Assembly (NCBI RefSeq): GCF_003491345.1
Contig: NZ_CP025513.1
Coordinates: 372,001 to 436,000, forward strand
DNA: 64,000 bases
Origin: Neorhizobium sp. SOG26
GTDB taxonomy: Bacteria > Pseudomonadota > Alphaproteobacteria > Rhizobiales > Rhizobiaceae
Direction: 5' to 3'
Position numbers and translations under genes: made by a program. Numbering within the stretch: position 1 is the stretch's first letter; each line of letters starts with the position of its first letter. The notes under the pieces were generated by a model. It saw only the letters and a list, made by a program, of their open reading frames with translations. It was not told where the DNA came from and did no database searches. This document shows, one piece after another, positions 35,126 through 43,432 of the stretch.

Positions 35126-37423
35126 ATGAAAACAAAAGCTTCGTCGCCCATAGATCCTCGATCGAGGGTGAGGATCACGACATTGGCTGAAACAGACATC
35201 AAGCGTCCACTTTGGATGACGATCACTGCCTGCGGCTTCGCTGCAGTGCTTTTTTCAAGCATCGCCATTGGTGGAACCGCTTGGTATCGCCAATCCGTCG
35301 CAAGCAGCGATGCTCTTGCACGCGAAGCCACAGGTGATCTAGCGCTAGTAGAGACTGACATGGCTGCACAAAGAAAAGCAGCATCGGCTCTAGCGCTGGC
35401 GATCGCAGGACAGCCCGACACCGCTGACCTGATCCAGCGAAATGCACGCGAAGATATCATCGCTCGTTACACCGGATCGTTGCCTTCGGTGATCGCAGAA
35501 GGCGGGCTGCAACTCATCACCTTCATCAATGGCAAGGGCGAAGCCGTTGCCCGCATCCACACGCCGGACAAATTCGGTGACGACATGACGTCACGCCGCA
35601 AAACGGTCGTGGAAGCGTTGTCCAGCGGGAAGCTTGTCGCCGGCATTGAGCCCGGCCGCTCAGCCGTCAGCATGTTTGCATCGGCACCTGTGGTGCGAGA
35701 CGGCAACGTGCTCGGTTTGGTTGACGCAGGGACGGGCTTGACCAACGCCTACTTCGAACCACTCGCCAAACGGATCGGCGGGGAGATCGCAGTCCATATC
35801 CTTGTTGATGGGAAACTAGAGAAGCAGGCATCGACATCGCAGACGGGCTTCCTTTCCGAGCAGGTGCTGAAGTCAGCTTTCGATGGGTCACCCGTTCAAG
35901 AGCAAGTCACGACCGAGAACGGCACGTATCTGGTAAGAACCGTTCCATTCAACAACTTCTCCGGCGCCAAGATTGGGATTCTCGAGATCGCATCCGACGT
36001 CACCTCAGTTGTGGAGGATGCTCGCACGGCCATCTGGATGACCGTTGGCGGAACGCTTTTCGTTTCAATCCTTTCTCTGATTGGCTTCTTCTTCTTTGCC
36101 CGTTCGCTGGGGAGTTCACTCGGCCGCTTGACACGGACGATGTCCCGACTGGCCAGTGGGGACCTCAATGCTGCGGTCGACGGTGGAGGTCGTGCCGACG
36201 AAGTTGGCGCGATGGCGCGGGCGGTGCAGGTATTCAAGGACAATGCTCTGCGCACCAGGGAACTTGAGCAGCAGGCGGAATCTCAACGCAGCCAGTCGGA
36301 AGAACAGCGTCGCCGCGCCGCGGAACAGGAGCGCATTCGTGCCGAAGCCATGGCACAGGCAACGTCCGGCCTTGCCGATGGTCTCAAGCAACTGGCCGCC
36401 GGCAACCTGACCTTCCAGCTGTCGCAGTCATTTGCTCAGGAGTTCGAGCAGTTGCGTGGTGACTTCAATCAGGCGGTCCAGCAACTGCGGGAAACAATGA
36501 CATCTGTCACGGAATCCACCGGCTCGATCGACAGCGGCTCGCGCGAGATCAGCCAAAGCGCCGAGGATCTGTCGAAGCGCACCGAGCAGCAGGCTGCCTC
36601 GCTCGAAGAGACCGCCGCAGCACTCGACCAGATCACCACCAATGTTGCGAATTCCTCCAAGCGTGCCGAAGAAGCCCGCGCAGTGGCAATCCAGGCAAAC
36701 GAAAGCGCCAATCATTCCGGCTCGGTGGTTGCCAACGCCGTTGACGCCATGGGGCGCATTGAACAGTCGTCGAACCAGATCTCCAACATCATCGGCGTCA
36801 TCGATGACATTGCCTTCCAGACCAACCTGCTGGCGTTGAACGCCGGTGTGGAAGCGGCACGCGCCGGCGACGCCGGCAAGGGCTTTGCAGTCGTCGCCCA
36901 GGAAGTACGCGAACTTGCACAGCGTTCCGCCACGGCCGCCAAGGAGATCAAGGATCTGATCCGCAACTCGTCTGGCGAAGTCGCCACCGGCGTCAAGCTG
37001 GTCAGCGAAACGGGTGAAGCCCTGAAGACGATCGAGGGCTATATCGTCACCATCAACCAGCACATGGATGCGATCGCCACCTCGGCACGCGAACAATCGG
37101 TGGGCCTGTCGGAAGTCAACACTGCCGTCAACCAGATGGACCAGGTGACGCAGCAGAACGCCGCCATGGTGGAAGAAGCCAATGCCGCCGGCGCAACGCT
37201 CGCCAACGAAGCAAGCCGCCTGCGCGAAATCGTTTCGCAGTTCCAGGTGGGCGCAGTTTCAGCCGCCAACCCCGTTCGACGTGCCGCTCCGGCTGTTGCC
37301 AGCTCCGCCGCCGCCCCGGTCTCTTCGCCGGCACGTGGCATGGTCAACAAGATCGCGCGCGCCTTTACCAGCAAGGGCATTGCTGCAGTCGCGGTTAGCA
37401 ACGAGAGCTGGGAAGAATTCTGA
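35126..37423 (+). CDS. Methyl-accepting chemotaxis protein with C-terminal CheR/CheB docking pentapeptide
   Basis: The 765-aa protein has TM1 at about 30-52, a periplasmic single-Cache-like sensor (about 55-300), TM2 at about 303-326 and a HAMP domain. A helical linker with a second HAMP-like part and the signalling domain follow, the latter with the hairpin tip IDDIAFQTNLLALNAGVEAARAGDAGKGFAVVA. It ends NESWEEF. The last five residues, SWEEF, fit the W-x-x-F tether that recruits CheR and CheB. No coupling gene is adjacent, so it must use a chemotaxis array encoded elsewhere. An 11-C tract lies at 34961-34971 upstream. Confidence 0.94.
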   Translation: MKTKASSPIDPRSRVRITTLAETDIKRPLWMTITACGFAAVLFSSIAIGGTAWYRQSVASSDALAREATGDLALVETDMAAQRKAASALALAIAGQPDTADLIQRNAREDIIARYTGSLPSVIAEGGLQLITFINGKGEAVARIHTPDKFGDDMTSRRKTVVEALSSGKLVAGIEPGRSAVSMFASAPVVRDGNVLGLVDAGTGLTNAYFEPLAKRIGGEIAVHILVDGKLEKQASTSQTGFLSEQVLKSAFDGSPVQEQVTTENGTYLVRTVPFNNFSGAKIGILEIASDVTSVVEDARTAIWMTVGGTLFVSILSLIGFFFFARSLGSSLGRLTRTMSRLASGDLNAAVDGGGRADEVGAMARAVQVFKDNALRTRELEQQAESQRSQSEEQRRRAAEQERIRAEAMAQATSGLADGLKQLAAGNLTFQLSQSFAQEFEQLRGDFNQAVQQLRETMTSVTESTGSIDSGSREISQSAEDLSKRTEQQAASLEETAAALDQITTNVANSSKRAEEARAVAIQANESANHSGSVVANAVDAMGRIEQSSNQISNIIGVIDDIAFQTNLLALNAGVEAARAGDAGKGFAVVAQEVRELAQRSATAAKEIKDLIRNSSGEVATGVKLVSETGEALKTIEGYIVTINQHMDAIATSAREQSVGLSEVNTAVNQMDQVTQQNAAMVEEANAAGATLANEASRLREIVSQFQVGAVSAANPVRRAAPAVASSAAAPVSSPARGMVNKIARAFTSKGIAAVAVSNESWEEF

Positions 37424-37480
37424 GATCGGTGGCAAGATCCTAACCGAAGATGGCGGGAAATCGCCTTCGGGAACCTGACA

Positions 37481-37504
37481 AACCCGGCGATTTCGGCGGG
37501 TTCT
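37481..37504 (+). terminator. Terminator after the chemoreceptor gene
   Basis: AACCCG (37481-37486) pairs with CGGGTT (37497-37502), extended inward with one mismatch around an ATTT loop, followed by TCTTACTGTTCTT. It lies 57 bases past the stop codon. Confidence 0.6.
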
Positions 37505-37559
37505 TACTGTTCTTATGCTGAACCGAAAAGACCGAAGGTTTGGGAAAGCCCTTGCTCCC

Positions 37560-37837
37560 CGCGCCGGAGCCAGTAAGCAGATGGAGCCACCGTCAGACAT
37601 CAGCGGCGAAGCCTTCTGGATCGTGTAGACCGTTTCTTCGACGTTGATGTCGAACAGGCGGTCGAAGTGGCCGTCCTGAATGTCATCGATTGACGCGGAT
37701 TCCGACACACCAGCGTTGGCGTAGACCACATCTACGCGTCCATGTTCGCTTTTGATCTGGTCAAAGAAGCGGTCCATGTCTGCAGGATTGCTGACATCCC
37801 CTTGAACCCAGATCGCGCCATGGCCGGTAGCGGGCAA
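37560..37837 (-). pseudogene. Internal fragment of a short-chain dehydrogenase (SDR)
   Basis: The minus strand reads GHGAIWVQGDVSNPADMDRFFDQIKSEHGRVDVVYANAGVSE and then FDRLFDINVEETVYTIQKASPLMSDGGSICLLA. These contain the SDR NAG and N-V motifs. The Gly-rich nucleotide-binding start and the YxxxK active site are both absent, so this is a remnant truncated at both ends. Confidence 0.85.
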
Positions 37838-37948
37838 GACGCCATGGACAATTCTGTACGCTTTATGAAGCGTTAGCGAACCCGATGATCCGCAACGTCT
37901 GTGGAGCGGTCGAGCAACGCTGGCAAAGCGCGAACGCGAAGCCTTGTT

Positions 37949-40309
37949 TTATACGGGCTGTGAACGGGCAACTCTGGCATTCGGCGCTTCAAGCAGCAAT
38001 GCGTGAGCGGGCTGGGGTCGCGCGAAGAGATAGCCCTGCACCTGCGTACAGCGCATGATCTGGAGGCAACGAAGCTGTTCCTCATTCTCCACCCCTTCTG
38101 CTGTCGTGATCATACGGAGCTCGGTGCTGAGCTGGACGATCATCTCGATCACCGAAGAGGCGTTGGCTCGCGTTGAGATATTCCGGACGAAACTTCGGTC
38201 AATCTTGATCTTGTCGAAGGGAAATGTCGTCAGGTAACTCAGCGAGGAGTATCCGGTGCCGAAATCGTCAAGGGCGATGCGTACGCCAAGCTGCCGTAGC
38301 TGATGAAGCGTCAACAATGTGCTTTCGGCAGCTTCCAGAAGCACCGACTCCGTGATTTCCAGCTCCAGCCGGTGGGGAGCCAGGCCGGTCTCCGACAAGA
38401 TACTGAGGACGCGGTTCGCAATGTTGCCCGAGTGGACCTGCATCGGGGAAATATTGACTGCAACGGTCAACTGGGAGGGCCAGTTTAGAGCCTCCTGGCA
38501 AGCGTGTCTCAGAACCCACTCTCCGATCTCGTCAATGAGGCCCAGCTTCTCTGCGACCGGGATGAAGTCCGGCGGAGGCACAAAGTCGAGGCCTCGGCGT
38601 TTCCAGCGGAGCAGGGCTTCGAAGCCTTTGACCTGCCGTGTCTGCGTATCGTGCAGCGATTGATAGTGGACTTCCAGGTGGTTCAAGGACATCGCCTCAC
38701 GCAGATCGGCCTCAAGCGACTTCTGCGCGAGCAATCGTTCCGCGATGTCCTGCGAGAAGCGGGTGACCCGGCCTTTACCGTCTGCCTTGGACTGATACAT
38801 GGCAAGGTCGGCATGTTTGAAGACTTCGTCCGGCGTGCAGTTTGTCCCGATGTGCGCGGCGATCCCGATACTGGCGGTCACGACAACATTGCGACCATCC
38901 AGATGGAAGGGCTCGGCGATTGCCGCGAGGATGCGTTCGGCAAGCTCGCTCGCGTCATCCGAGGTGCAACCCGGACGCGTGAGGATTGCGAACTCGTCCC
39001 CGCCCAGGCGACCTACGATCCCTTCGTGTGCAACACAGGAGCGAAGTCGGGCGGCAACCTCCCTCAGCATCTGGTCGCCGATGTCGTGCCCAAGGGTATC
39101 GTTCACTTCTTTGAACCCGTCCAGATCGAGAAGGAGGATATCGCAACCATCTTCGATGGCTGGCTCGGCACATCGGTCCAGCAATTTCTTTCGCATGAGA
39201 ACGCGGTTCGGCAGCCCCGTCAGCGCGTCATGGTGCGCCATGTGGAAGATTCGCGCTTCCGTTTGCCTGCGCTCGCTTACGTCTTCATAAGTGGCAAGCC
39301 AACCTCCATCGGGGATTGGCTCATGGGAAACGGCGTATGCCCCGCCATCCGGCAGATCTACGGTAAAGCGCCCTTTCCTTCTTCCCTCGATGAAACTCGA
39401 TTGCTGCTGCAAGATGATCTCGATGACTGAGGGCGTATTTTGCCCCGCCGCGGCTGCAATGACTTTCTTTAAGTCCATTCCGGCCAAGGTGGCGGGCGCG
39501 ATCCCGACCAGTTTTGCGAACTGGTCGTTGAAGACGATCAACTGGCCATCAACATTACAGGTGCATAATGCCTGTGACATGCTGTTCAGCGCCGCATCGA
39601 AGCGCTGGTTCTGCGAGACGAGGCTTTTATGTGCTTCCTCGAGCTTCGTTGCCGTCGTTTGCAGCTTCACATGCGCCTTGCGCACAAGCTTGTTCTGCCG
39701 CCAGATCAGCGTGATCAGAAGGATTCCGCAGAAGATCAGGCCTGACATGAGCCCGGACAGGATGAGGTGCAGCCGGGCCAGTTCCCGTTGGTCGGCTTCC
39801 GAACGCTCGGCCCCGTAGGCCGCCGCGCGCGAGGTCAAGGCTGTCATGTCAGCGTTTAGCGACTCGAGAGTTTGCAGCGCCCCTCCTACATCGAATGCCG
39901 GGTCATTCGTGTTCAACAAGCCATCGATAGTTTCCAGGCTTGCGCGGAGCCGTTCGACCACCCTCTCGTTGCGTACGTCACTCCTGATGAACTGCCTCAG
40001 GCTCCGGCCTTTGCCGAATTCCGTCTCCTCGCTGGGCTGGAACGTGTCCAGTCGGCTGAACATGATATCCAGCCGTAGTTGAACGTCATCTAAAGTAGTC
40101 GCTCCTTGCGGCAGCGCATAGGATGCCAAGGTACGCTCAAGCTCCAGAAACTCGGCGACTGCCTGGCTGACGGTCCAGGCGGCATTGTAGCGGGAAATCG
40201 TCTGCAGGGCGGCCTGCCGCTGGGAGATGACGACCGCCGTATAGCCAGCGGCAAGCATCAAGAAACAGACTACGGCGGCGAGAACTCTTTCCAACGCCTT
40301 GGGCGGCAT
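37949..40309 (-). CDS. Membrane GGDEF-EAL protein with PAS domain
   Basis: The 786-aa protein has TM1 at about 9-29, a helical periplasmic sensor (about 30-180), TM2 at about 184-203 and a PAS domain (about 235-350). GGDEF (436-440) is intact but the usual RxxD inhibitory site is not visible. The EAL domain has EALLRW (564-569), NISPMQ, EITE, DDFGTGYSSL and KIDRSF, so both cyclase and phosphodiesterase activity are possible. A gene for a secreted molybdopterin-domain-like protein lies 17 bases upstream and is read first. The pair is probably one unit in which that protein supplies a periplasmic signal (inference). Confidence 0.92.
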   Translation of the reverse strand: MPPKALERVLAAVVCFLMLAAGYTAVVISQRQAALQTISRYNAAWTVSQAVAEFLELERTLASYALPQGATTLDDVQLRLDIMFSRLDTFQPSEETEFGKGRSLRQFIRSDVRNERVVERLRASLETIDGLLNTNDPAFDVGGALQTLESLNADMTALTSRAAAYGAERSEADQRELARLHLILSGLMSGLIFCGILLITLIWRQNKLVRKAHVKLQTTATKLEEAHKSLVSQNQRFDAALNSMSQALCTCNVDGQLIVFNDQFAKLVGIAPATLAGMDLKKVIAAAAGQNTPSVIEIILQQQSSFIEGRRKGRFTVDLPDGGAYAVSHEPIPDGGWLATYEDVSERRQTEARIFHMAHHDALTGLPNRVLMRKKLLDRCAEPAIEDGCDILLLDLDGFKEVNDTLGHDIGDQMLREVAARLRSCVAHEGIVGRLGGDEFAILTRPGCTSDDASELAERILAAIAEPFHLDGRNVVVTASIGIAAHIGTNCTPDEVFKHADLAMYQSKADGKGRVTRFSQDIAERLLAQKSLEADLREAMSLNHLEVHYQSLHDTQTRQVKGFEALLRWKRRGLDFVPPPDFIPVAEKLGLIDEIGEWVLRHACQEALNWPSQLTVAVNISPMQVHSGNIANRVLSILSETGLAPHRLELEITESVLLEAAESTLLTLHQLRQLGVRIALDDFGTGYSSLSYLTTFPFDKIKIDRSFVRNISTRANASSVIEMIVQLSTELRMITTAEGVENEEQLRCLQIMRCTQVQGYLFARPQPAHALLLEAPNARVARSQPV

Positions 40310-40326
40310 GATCCTTCCCGGCGCTC

Positions 40327-40839
40327 CTACTCGACCACAAGCTTGGCGACTTGCCAGGCTGCCCGACCAAAATAAGTCTGCGTCCGGAGCGCCGGATCGC
40401 TGTCGAAGGGGTAAATAATGAAAAGTGGGCCTTTTTCACGAATGGACATATATCTTCCGTCCCGCTTCAGCGCCAGTATCGCCTGATACCGCGAGAAATC
40501 CTCTATCGGAATGGTCGTCACGTAGTTGTTCAATGCGACCGCAGTGACAGCCTGCCCATGCGCTCCGACGAGATCCATCAACTTGTCGAGCCGCACGCCC
40601 GAGAACTCTGTCACCCCATCGAACCAGGGAGTCTTTGTTACGATCTTCTCTGTTCCCAGCGCTTCCAGCATATCACGGTCGAGTATTGCTTCATTACCGG
40701 AATTGGTAACCTTGATCGCCCCCGAGATCGACAGGACAGGTGTTCCCTGCGGCAAAGGAAGTTCCGCAGCAAGCAATGGCAATGGCGAGATCAACATGAC
40801 GGCAAGGGCTGTGATGAGGCGGATCAAGAGACTATGCAT
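40327..40839 (-). CDS. Exported protein with oxidoreductase molybdopterin-binding-like fold
   Basis: The 170-aa protein has a signal peptide (MHSLLIRLITALAVMLISPLPLLA). A domain of the sulfite-oxidase molybdopterin-binding type follows, in a short form (LSISGAIKVTN, WFDGVTEFSGVRLDKLMDLVG, VTAVALNNYVTTIPIEDF, GPLFIIYPFD). The Cys that would ligate molybdenum is not evident, so it may bind ligand rather than catalyse. I recall such short proteins next to GGDEF/EAL membrane proteins, which fits the following gene. The start follows a weak AT-rich promoter region. Confidence 0.75.
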   Translation of the reverse strand: MHSLLIRLITALAVMLISPLPLLAAELPLPQGTPVLSISGAIKVTNSGNEAILDRDMLEALGTEKIVTKTPWFDGVTEFSGVRLDKLMDLVGAHGQAVTAVALNNYVTTIPIEDFSRYQAILALKRDGRYMSIREKGPLFIIYPFDSDPALRTQTYFGRAAWQVAKLVVE

Positions 40840-42084
40840 ATGATTACCACATATACGTTCTCGCTAATTTGCCTAGTGTAATTCAGTAATATCTTAAACA
40901 GATCATGAAGGCTGAACCCCTATAAGTAATTTGACCGGCAGTTCCTCTGATAGGTTCCCTCTAAACTTTCCGGCCCTATGGCGACAATCTGACGAGACGC
41001 GTCCCAAGGAAGACAGGCCTTCGCTGAGGCGACAGAGATATCGCCTCCCGGAAGATATTTTCGCATGTCGAAACCATTAGGCTCACGAATCGAAGGCCCT
41101 CGAAGAGCCTGATCTTTGTAAGGATGCTGGAGAAGAGCACTTCCTATCGCGGCAGCATACCCATCCGCCACTCGCTGTTTCCCTTGCTCCCGCACTCGCG
41201 GCGGAGCTTCGGCAGTGGATCGCGAGCGTCCTCCACTCGGGCAAGGATGCGAAGGTATACCTGGGATGATTTAGGACTTCCGGAAACGAATCCGGCCCAG
41301 TCCTGACCTTCGGCGGCTTCAATGGTTCGGGAGGATTGGGCGCAAGCTCGCACGTCATGCGGGTCCGCCCGTTCATGTGAACGATGACTTCCCGGGGCGT
41401 TCACGCATCGCGGCTTTGCAGGCTAGCAACGCAAACTGGTTGATGAAGCAGTCAAGAAGACGGCACTCGCCCGACGCGGTTCCGCAAACCGTGAAAAAAC
41501 CAGGGTGGAGGATGCCGGTTGGGGCTCGCTTCGAGGGATAGACTCAAGCAAACCTGTGGCCTCGAAGAGGAACGAAGTGAACTGTCATGAACACGGAAAT
41601 TTGCCACTTAAGCTCGAATGCTGCGGCCTTCCTTGCGGAGACGGACACGCAGCGCATCAGAGCTACCAGATCACGTCGCTGGCTGATTTAGCTTGGCTGC
41701 TGCTTGTAGCGGTGAAGGCGTCGAAACCGTCTGGTATCGCCGCCACTGGGTCATGCACCCACGTGGGTCGCGTTCTTTAGTGATCCGGCTTCGCAGAAGG
41801 GCGTGACGGACGCGGAGCTTACCTCTGGTGCGAACTGGACCCAGGTCTACGATCCGAAGCTGGTATGAATGACCACTCTGCTCGACAAATGCGTCACGGG
41901 CAGCGGAAGACACTTCTGCATCATGTGCCCGCCAGTCGCGGCGGGTAAGGGGGTTAAGGCCCCTGTCGTACGGTCGCGGACAACCCTGGCCCGCACGAAT
42001 TGAACCGTCCCATGCTGCCAAAAGGCCATCATATTGTTCAACATGGTGGTTCGCATAGGAAGGAGCGATTGCTTGTCGACCAGT
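40840..42084. other. Long stretch without a convincing gene
   Basis: About 1.2 kb carries only short frames on both strands. A 91-codon minus frame with a GTG start (40920-41195) has plausible composition (GGDISVASAKACLPWDASRQIVAIGPESLEGTY) but no known family. A plus-strand tail around 41760-41868 (FFSDPASQKGVTDAELTSGANWTQVYDPKLV then stop) looks like the end of a lost gene. I see no RNA gene or repeat. Confidence 0.35.
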
Positions 42085-42118
42085 GGTACTGGGGTTGCCC
42101 CCAAAAGACCGGACATGC

Positions 42119-42949
42119 TCAGGTTTGAGATTGCGAGCTGATGAACTCGCGCGGGGACTGATATCCTAATGCGCTGTGCGGGTGAAGATTGTTGTAGTGC
42201 TCGAACCAGAACGGCAGTTGAGCGATGACGGTTTCAGCATCCGGGGTGGGATTGACCGAGACGTAATCGCGCTTGAAGGTTTTGACGAACGCCTCGGCCA
42301 TGCCATTCGATTGTGGACTGCGCACCGGCGTCGTGCACGGCTCCATGCCGATGTCGCGCAGTAAGGATGCGGTGTCCTTGGCGATGAAGCAGGAGCCGTT
42401 GTCGGTGAGCCATTCGATAGGTTTGGACAGCATGTTGATGCGGCCGAAGCGGTTCTCGACAGCGGTGATCACCAGGTCCTGCACGTCTTCGCTCTTGATA
42501 CCTTCGGTGGTGGCAACATGGGCGATTGCTTCACGGTCGCAGCAGTCGAGGGCGAAGGCGACACGGACCTTCTCCTTGTTGTCGCAGCCGATCTCGAAGC
42601 CGTCGGAGCACCATCTAATGTTCGAACGCTCGACGGCGACCCGGTCGTTGTGAAGGCGATCATCGACCGCTCCGGTGTGGCGCACCAACAGCAGATTGTG
42701 CAGCTTCATGACACGTTAAACGCGTTTGGCATTGGGCCACGAACGTCCGTCTTTCCGGGCATTCCGACGCAGGATGGCATGGACACGACGATAGCCGTAG
42801 GTGGGCGTTTCGGCGATGACGGCCTTGATGTCCTCCACCAATTCGCGATCAGGTAGTGGCGGGCGTCCTCTGGCTCTGGAAGGGGAGCCTGCGGCACGCG
42901 CCGCGATATTCGACCAGGCGACACGAAGAGTTTCGCAGACGGTCTTCAT
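42119..42949 (-). pseudogene. IS3-family OrfB with a premature stop
   Basis: The frame runs from ATG 42949 ([21 protein letters not shown], then YGYRRVHAILRRN) to NAKRV and meets TAA at 42718-42716. It then resumes in the same frame with RVMKLHNLLLVRHTG and the integrase core (IRWCSDGFEIGCD, WLTDNGSCF, NGMAEAFVKTFKRDY). Relatives have a Tyr codon where the stop is. A single base change therefore splits an otherwise complete OrfB. Confidence 0.88.
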
Positions 42950-43338
42950 TTCAAAATCCCCCTCGGAAGAGAGAGCGAGCGCAACAGATGTTTTTTTGGG
43001 CCTCCGGCGATTTCGAGCGCTTCCTTGAGGATTTCGCTCTCCATCGTCTTCTTGCCCAGCAGGCGTTGCAATTCCTTCACCTGGGCCTGAAGCGCCCGGT
43101 ATTCGGATGCCGGAACGACCTCCTCTTCGGCGGCCGTCGCCGTCAGCGCCCCTTGGGACGCCAGCTTGCGCTAGGCGAACAACTGGTTCGGCTGGATGCC
43201 ATGACGACGCGCGACGATGCTCACTGTCGCGTCCGCCTCATAGGTCTCTTGGATGATCGCCAGCTTCTCTGCCGTGCTCCAGCGCCGCCGACGTTCCGGC
43301 CCGGAGAGGACTTCCATCTTAAAATTGCTGCTAGTCAT
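42946..43338 (-). pseudogene. IS3-family OrfA with a premature stop
   Basis: From the ATG at 43338 the frame reads MTSSNFKMEVLSGPERRRRW and a helix-turn-helix (ATVSIVARRHGIQPNQLFA). TAG follows where relatives have Trp (NQLFAWRKL). It then continues in frame with [19 protein letters not shown] and the leucine-rich coiled coil. An A7 run near 42990, the presumed -1 frameshift site to OrfB, is retained. Confidence 0.88.
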
Positions 43339-43432
43339 ATCACCAACATTACTCCTACCCAATTAACTAAATGGGGGAGCATGTCCGGGCCTTTCGGGGG
43401 CTAGTTCAGGTACAAGCGCGCTGTCGTCCTTC

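Larger units (their letters stand above)
42090..43408 (-). mobile_element. Decayed IS3-family element (IS2-like group), 1319 bp, with 5-bp target duplication
   Basis: Left end TGGGGTTGCCCCCAAAAGAC from 42090. The complement of the right end is TGAACTAGCCCCCGAAAGGC, ending at 43408. Both continue into CCGGACATGCTC. GGTAC flanks both sides (42085-42089, 43409-43413), a 5-bp duplication. Each transposase frame carries a nonsense mutation, so the element is inactive although its ends are preserved. Confidence 0.92.

Noticed and set aside
38504-39430. 308-codon plus-strand open frame
   Set aside because: Antisense to the GGDEF-EAL gene, whose catalytic motifs are intact.
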